From the NCBI GenBank assembly GCA_003024985.2, contig PXIH01S0018261.1: a stretch of 10,931 nucleotides of DNA; one strand, given 5' to 3'. Positions 8,502 through 10,931 of the stretch are shown one piece after another; within the stretch, counting starts at the first letter, position 1; each line of letters opens with the position of its first letter. The stretch is from Euperipatoides rowelli. Taxonomy: Eukaryota > Onychophora > Udeonychophora > Euonychophora > Peripatopsidae. The notes under the pieces were generated by a model. That model searched no databases and was not told where the DNA came from. It saw only the letters and a list, made by a program, of their open reading frames with translations. The translations under genes were made by a program, and so were the position numbers.

Positions 8502-8512
8502 TTAACTCGGGC
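8502..8512 (-). repeat. Subterminal motif copy 3, inverted TTAACTCGGGC
   Basis: The complement reads GCCCGAGTTAA, in opposite orientation to the other two copies and 3 bp inside the right TIR (the bases between are AAA). It pairs as an inverted repeat with copies 1 and 2, which strengthens the view that the ends and subterminal motifs belong to one element. Confidence 0.6.
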
Positions 8513-8531
8513 AAATTGGTTAAGTGGTTAA

Positions 8532-8849
8532 TCCTTTTTAAAAATGTGATCAGACCTTTAAAGCCTTTACAATGTAAAGTTCCCCATAAATCCCTTTCCA
8601 TTTCATTTGCAGGCTGACAATCATGTCATGATCGTAATAATTAATCTGGCTTAAAGTAAACAAATTTTAAAAATTTTAGTGGATTATTTTGAAATAATAT
8701 ATACTTTAGTTGTCAAATTGGCAGAGGTTTAATGTCAGGAAGGAGAAATTTATTATGATTAATTGATATTTTTCAATTTTTCAGAATTATAAAATTATTT
8801 ATTATAAATAGGTTCATATGATACTATTGTACCATTAAACAATAAGTTT
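8532..8849. other. AT-rich non-coding stretch, nothing recognised
   Basis: This stretch between the TIR element and the next hairpins has no open frame, array or RNA-like structure that I can support. Confidence 0.5.
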
Positions 8850-8867
8850 CTTCCTATTTTTAGGAAG
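8850..8867. repeat. Perfect hairpin CTTCCTA/TAGGAAG
   Basis: CTTCCTA (8850-8856) pairs with TAGGAAG (8861-8867) around a TTTT loop. The surrounding sequence has a related direct repeat: TTGTACCATTAAA just before it (about 8827) and TTGTATACCATTAAA just after (about 8876). The hairpin is thus bracketed by near-identical 12-14 bp direct repeats. Confidence 0.6.
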
Positions 8868-8889
8868 GGAGATCGTTGTATACCATTAA

Positions 8890-8932
8890 AGTCTCTATTA
8901 TTATTTTTTAATAAAAATAGTAATAGAAGACT
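8890..8932. repeat. Long AT-rich hairpin, ~17 bp stem
   Basis: CTATTATTATTTTT pairs with AAAAATAGTAATAG around a TAAT loop, with one G opposite T. One bulge then lets AGTCT (from 8890) pair with AGACT (to 8932). It follows the hairpin at 8850-8867 after 22 bp, so the two form a hairpin cluster. The stem is shorter than a usual animal microRNA precursor and almost pure AU, so I do not call it an ncRNA. Confidence 0.65.
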
Positions 8933-8961
8933 ATTTATCTTCAAATGGAAACGTTTTTAAC

Positions 8962-8979
8962 TAATGTATTTAATGTATT
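8962..8979 (+). repeat. 9 bp x2 tandem TAATGTATT
   Basis: Two perfect adjacent copies of TAATGTATT are present. This is a minor slippage repeat with no evident function. Confidence 0.7.
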
Positions 8980-10042
8980 TTATATGTTTGTCATTATTTG
9001 ACTGACTTTTTTTTTGTTTGTGTCAAGATTATTACATTCAGTTGAGTATAACATTGTTACTCAGTAACACAGCCCCCCCCCCCTTACATACTGTATCTAT
9101 AAAGAGCTAGCGCCATTCCTAACTAGATATAAATATTCTTTACATTCTATCTCAGAAATGATCAAATTTTTGCAATAGTTTCTTTATTGTATTCTGAGAA
9201 TGTTTCACAAATTTGTCAACCATTGTCTTTTTTTGTAGATAATATACAGTATTTGTTTATTTTGTGTAGAAATTAATTGACTAAATAAACAATGTTGATA
9301 TAAAATTGTTTTGAATTCAATTATATAAAACCCAGTTTATAATTAATGGGACTATACTTGCTAGTAGCATGCAAGGTTGAAGAATCTCAAATTATGTATT
9401 ACTGAAAAATGGTGTTTTAACTATTTCTAAAAACTCTGGTTTGTTTTATTTTTAGTATATTTAAGATTTTGTATAAATATAATTTTAACATTTTATAAAG
9501 ATAAAAGTAAATTGGAGAGCGCTGAAATGCGATATTAAAAAGTTTTATTCTTTCTAAGTATGCATGATTTGTTTTTTTGGATATGTGTTTAGACATGAGA
9601 AAAGATTTCTCCATTGCACTCAATCATATATAGGAAGTAGACTTTAGAAAAAATATTTGTTCTTTCTTTACTTTTATGTGACATCAAAAAAAATGTACAC
9701 CAAATACACTCGCATCAATTGGATCCTCTCTTCAGTTGTGTGCACATTTTCTCGAGGCTAGCTCAAAATTGAATTCTACATCTTTCATTACTAAATGTTA
9801 ATAAATAGTTGGGAGCATAATATGTAGCATATCACTTTTTATATTTAAAAGAAAAGGGGTCTAATAAAAGTTAAAAATTTATTCTACACAGAAAATCTAC
9901 AATTGATCATACAGTATTTCAAACCTTATTCTTAATGACCTAAATCAAAACAAAATCTTTTGGTTTAAAAGGGTTAGGCATTGAATTTATGGCTCCCTAT
10001 GTGCTTGTCCCAATCAGTTGCAGTATTTGGACTTAAGATTTT
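8980..10042. other. AT-rich non-coding stretch with an 11-base C tract
   Basis: I see no gene. An 11-base C homopolymer (9073-9083) stands out in the AT-rich background and is followed by ACATACTGTATC. TACAGTAT-type motifs lie at 9088-9095, 9245-9252 and 9910-9917. On the minus strand, 9417-9623 is nominally open for 68 codons, but its product is Lys/Ile/Leu/Tyr-rich composition-driven sequence with no domain, and I treat it as chance. Confidence 0.5.
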
Positions 10043-10096
10043 TTTCAAAGGTAAACTTTTTAAAAAAAATTTCAAAGGTAAAATTTATAAAAAGTA
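10043..10096 (+). repeat. 27 bp tandem duplication, two diverged copies
   Basis: TTTCAAAGGTAAA occurs at 10043-10055 and 10070-10082, each followed by an (A/C)TTTxTAAAAA-like tail, giving a 27 bp period. The heads are identical over 13 bp and the tails are diverged. It is a small local duplication. Confidence 0.7.
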
Positions 10097-10809
10097 TGTT
10101 AAAAAATAGTAGCAAATAAGCATATTATAATCTGCTCCAAAATGTAATGAAAACATTTTTATGTTTCATCAATATAAAAATATTGAAGGTATTAAAGCAA
10201 TCATTGATTTTGAAAGCATCTTCAAAGTTTTTGTATTCTTACATAAAAGTTGAGTACAAAGAGAATTATTCTAAATAAAGCTGAATACACATGTAGGGAA
10301 TTAAAAAATGAAGTTATAGTTTCCTTTCTAATGAGAAAAATGAATCCATTATTTAAAGATAAGACTATCGCATTTTTTCAACAGTCCCTTCTGTAGGATG
10401 TTGATAGGGGATTATGATCAGCTTAGACTTTTGTCAAATGAATAGCAATTTAATTTGTTAGAATGATGATAAAATTTCATTTCTATATACTGTAAAAACT
10501 TTTTTTTTTCCCCTCTAGAATTTTGTTGACAACCCTCTCTCTTCTCTATTAATGAAAAAAAAACACACATTTATTCCTAATGGTAATTAAAATAGGCCCA
10601 ACTTTGTTTTTTTTTTTAATATTTTAGGTATATATTATACAGTATTGAGAATTTTAACAATTTTATGCATTATCTTAGCTAGGCATTTTAAAAATGATTT
10701 ATTTGCTGAAATGTTTTACTTTTTATGGCTGTGGAACATGATATACCCCCCCCCTGCCCTAAAGTAACAAGATCTATTTACATGAGGCCCCTGGTAACAT
10801 ACACATGCA
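10097..10809. other. AT-rich non-coding stretch with one exon-like segment
   Basis: There is no supported gene. A T/C tract ending in CCCCTCTAG (AG at 10517-10518) is a good-looking splice acceptor, and the following segment is listed separately. A 9-base C homopolymer lies at 10746-10754. TACAGTAT-type motifs are at 10487-10494 and 10638-10645. The final 80 bases are less AT-rich than the rest. Confidence 0.5.
10519..10582 (+). other. Exon-like 64 nt segment (weak)
   Basis: It is preceded by a long T/C tract and CTAG (AG at 10517-10518), and followed by ATG/GTAATT, an acceptable donor at 10583. The first frame is open throughout, starting NFVDNPLSSLLMKKKH and ending in IPN plus one base. 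It could be a small internal exon. Against it: the length is short enough to be open by chance, the KKK comes from a 9-base A run, no partner exons are seen, and I recognise no domain. Confidence 0.13.
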
Positions 10810-10905
10810 GGGCTCGAATTTCATGGTAGCCCGGTAGCCCATATCTAACAAAAAAAAAAATTGGGCTACCATATTATGAACAATAGTAGCCTGGCTTGGC
10901 TACTA
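10810..10905. repeat. GTAGCC-rich foldback repeat near window edge
   Basis: After GGGCTCGAATTTC come ATGGTAGCCC (10823-10832) and GGTAGCCC (10833-10840), then an 11-base A run, then GGGCTACCAT (10863-10872). The first and last form a perfect 10 bp stem, and the middle copy can compete for pairing. A second hairpin follows: TAGTAGCC (10884-10891) with GGCTACTA (10898-10905) and a 6 nt loop. Five copies of GTAGCC/GGCTAC in about 85 bp, in a GC-richer patch, suggest one end of an interspersed repeat that may continue past 10931. I cannot name its family from the sequence alone. Confidence 0.65.
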
Positions 10906-10931
10906 AAATTAGACGTTTTAAAAAAAAATTG

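Larger units (their letters stand above)
7845..8531. mobile_element. TTAA-flanked TIR element, candidate piggyBac-type MITE
   Basis: The left end reads TTAACCACTTAACCAA (7845-7860) and the right end TTGGTTAAGTGGTTAA (8516-8531), a perfect 16 bp inversion. Read as TTAA target-site duplications, the element is 7849-8527 (679 bp) with TIR CCACTTAACCAA. Known: piggyBac-superfamily transposons insert at and duplicate TTAA. Homology extends inward: TATTTATTTTGGGAAAA on the left corresponds to the complement of the CCAAAAATAAATCC block on the right, with about 20 bp missing on the left. Subterminal GCCCGAGTTAACTC motifs recur inside. No transposase frame exists, so it would be non-autonomous. Family assignment is inference from the ends alone. 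Confidence 0.65.

Noticed and set aside
8890-8932. microRNA precursor
   Set aside because: The stem is about 17 bp, almost pure A/U with a 4 nt loop, shorter than animal precursors, and T/A-rich hairpins arise easily here.
9417-9623. 68-codon open frame on the minus strand
   Set aside because: The product is Lys/Ile/Leu/Tyr-rich and reflects AT-rich composition. It has no recognisable domain, no coding-like codon pattern and no promoter or splice context. One such frame is expected by chance in about 11 kb.

Overview
The window looks like non-coding DNA from an animal nuclear genome. It is strongly AT-rich, every frame is densely closed by stop codons, and there are no bacterial-style genes or operons. 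A short (T)TTAGGG run near the left end fits a metazoan-type telomere repeat. Many degenerate repeats and short foldbacks point to intergenic or intronic sequence of an invertebrate or early-branching deuterostome. I cannot name the species. I see no protein-coding gene I can support, and no rRNA, complete tRNA or CRISPR array. I annotate repeat and mobile-element structure, plus a few weak exon-like signals marked as such.

Layout, left to right. (1) 1-1250: single-copy-looking DNA with a telomere-like patch (113-142), a CRE-like palindrome (292-299) and one exon-like acceptor (610/611). (2) 1253-1620: three diverged tandem copies of a 117-138 bp unit. (3) 1621-3550: mostly featureless AT-rich DNA with a perfect 22 bp x2 tandem at 2264-2307. 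(4) 3555-4260: a degenerate array of about 20 units of about 31 bp, in which many units carry an inverted TTCCATT...AATGGGAA pair. (5) 4261-6100: mostly featureless, with an isolated tRNA B-box-like hairpin. (6) 6103-6269: a foldback with a possible decayed coding relic on the minus strand. (7) 6351-6943: a large inverted repeat whose 47 bp core is 45/47 identical, with 14 bp direct repeats outside it. (8) 7529-7780: small hairpins. (9) 7845-8531: a TTAA-flanked element with 12 bp terminal inverted repeats, subterminal GCCCGAGTTAACTC motifs and an internal TATCCAATAATA array, best read as a piggyBac-type non-autonomous element. (10) 8532-10800: AT-rich DNA with hairpins, a 27 bp tandem pair and rare poly-C tracts. 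(11) 10810-10905: the start of a GTAGCC-rich foldback repeat, probably cut by the window edge.

The parts do not form a pathway. The window reads as a graveyard of short non-autonomous elements and slowly decaying tandem arrays. The octamer TACAGTAT (either strand) recurs through it and is not confined to any one element. The two most informative structures are the palindromic-unit array at 3555-4260 and the TTAA-flanked element at 7845-8531.
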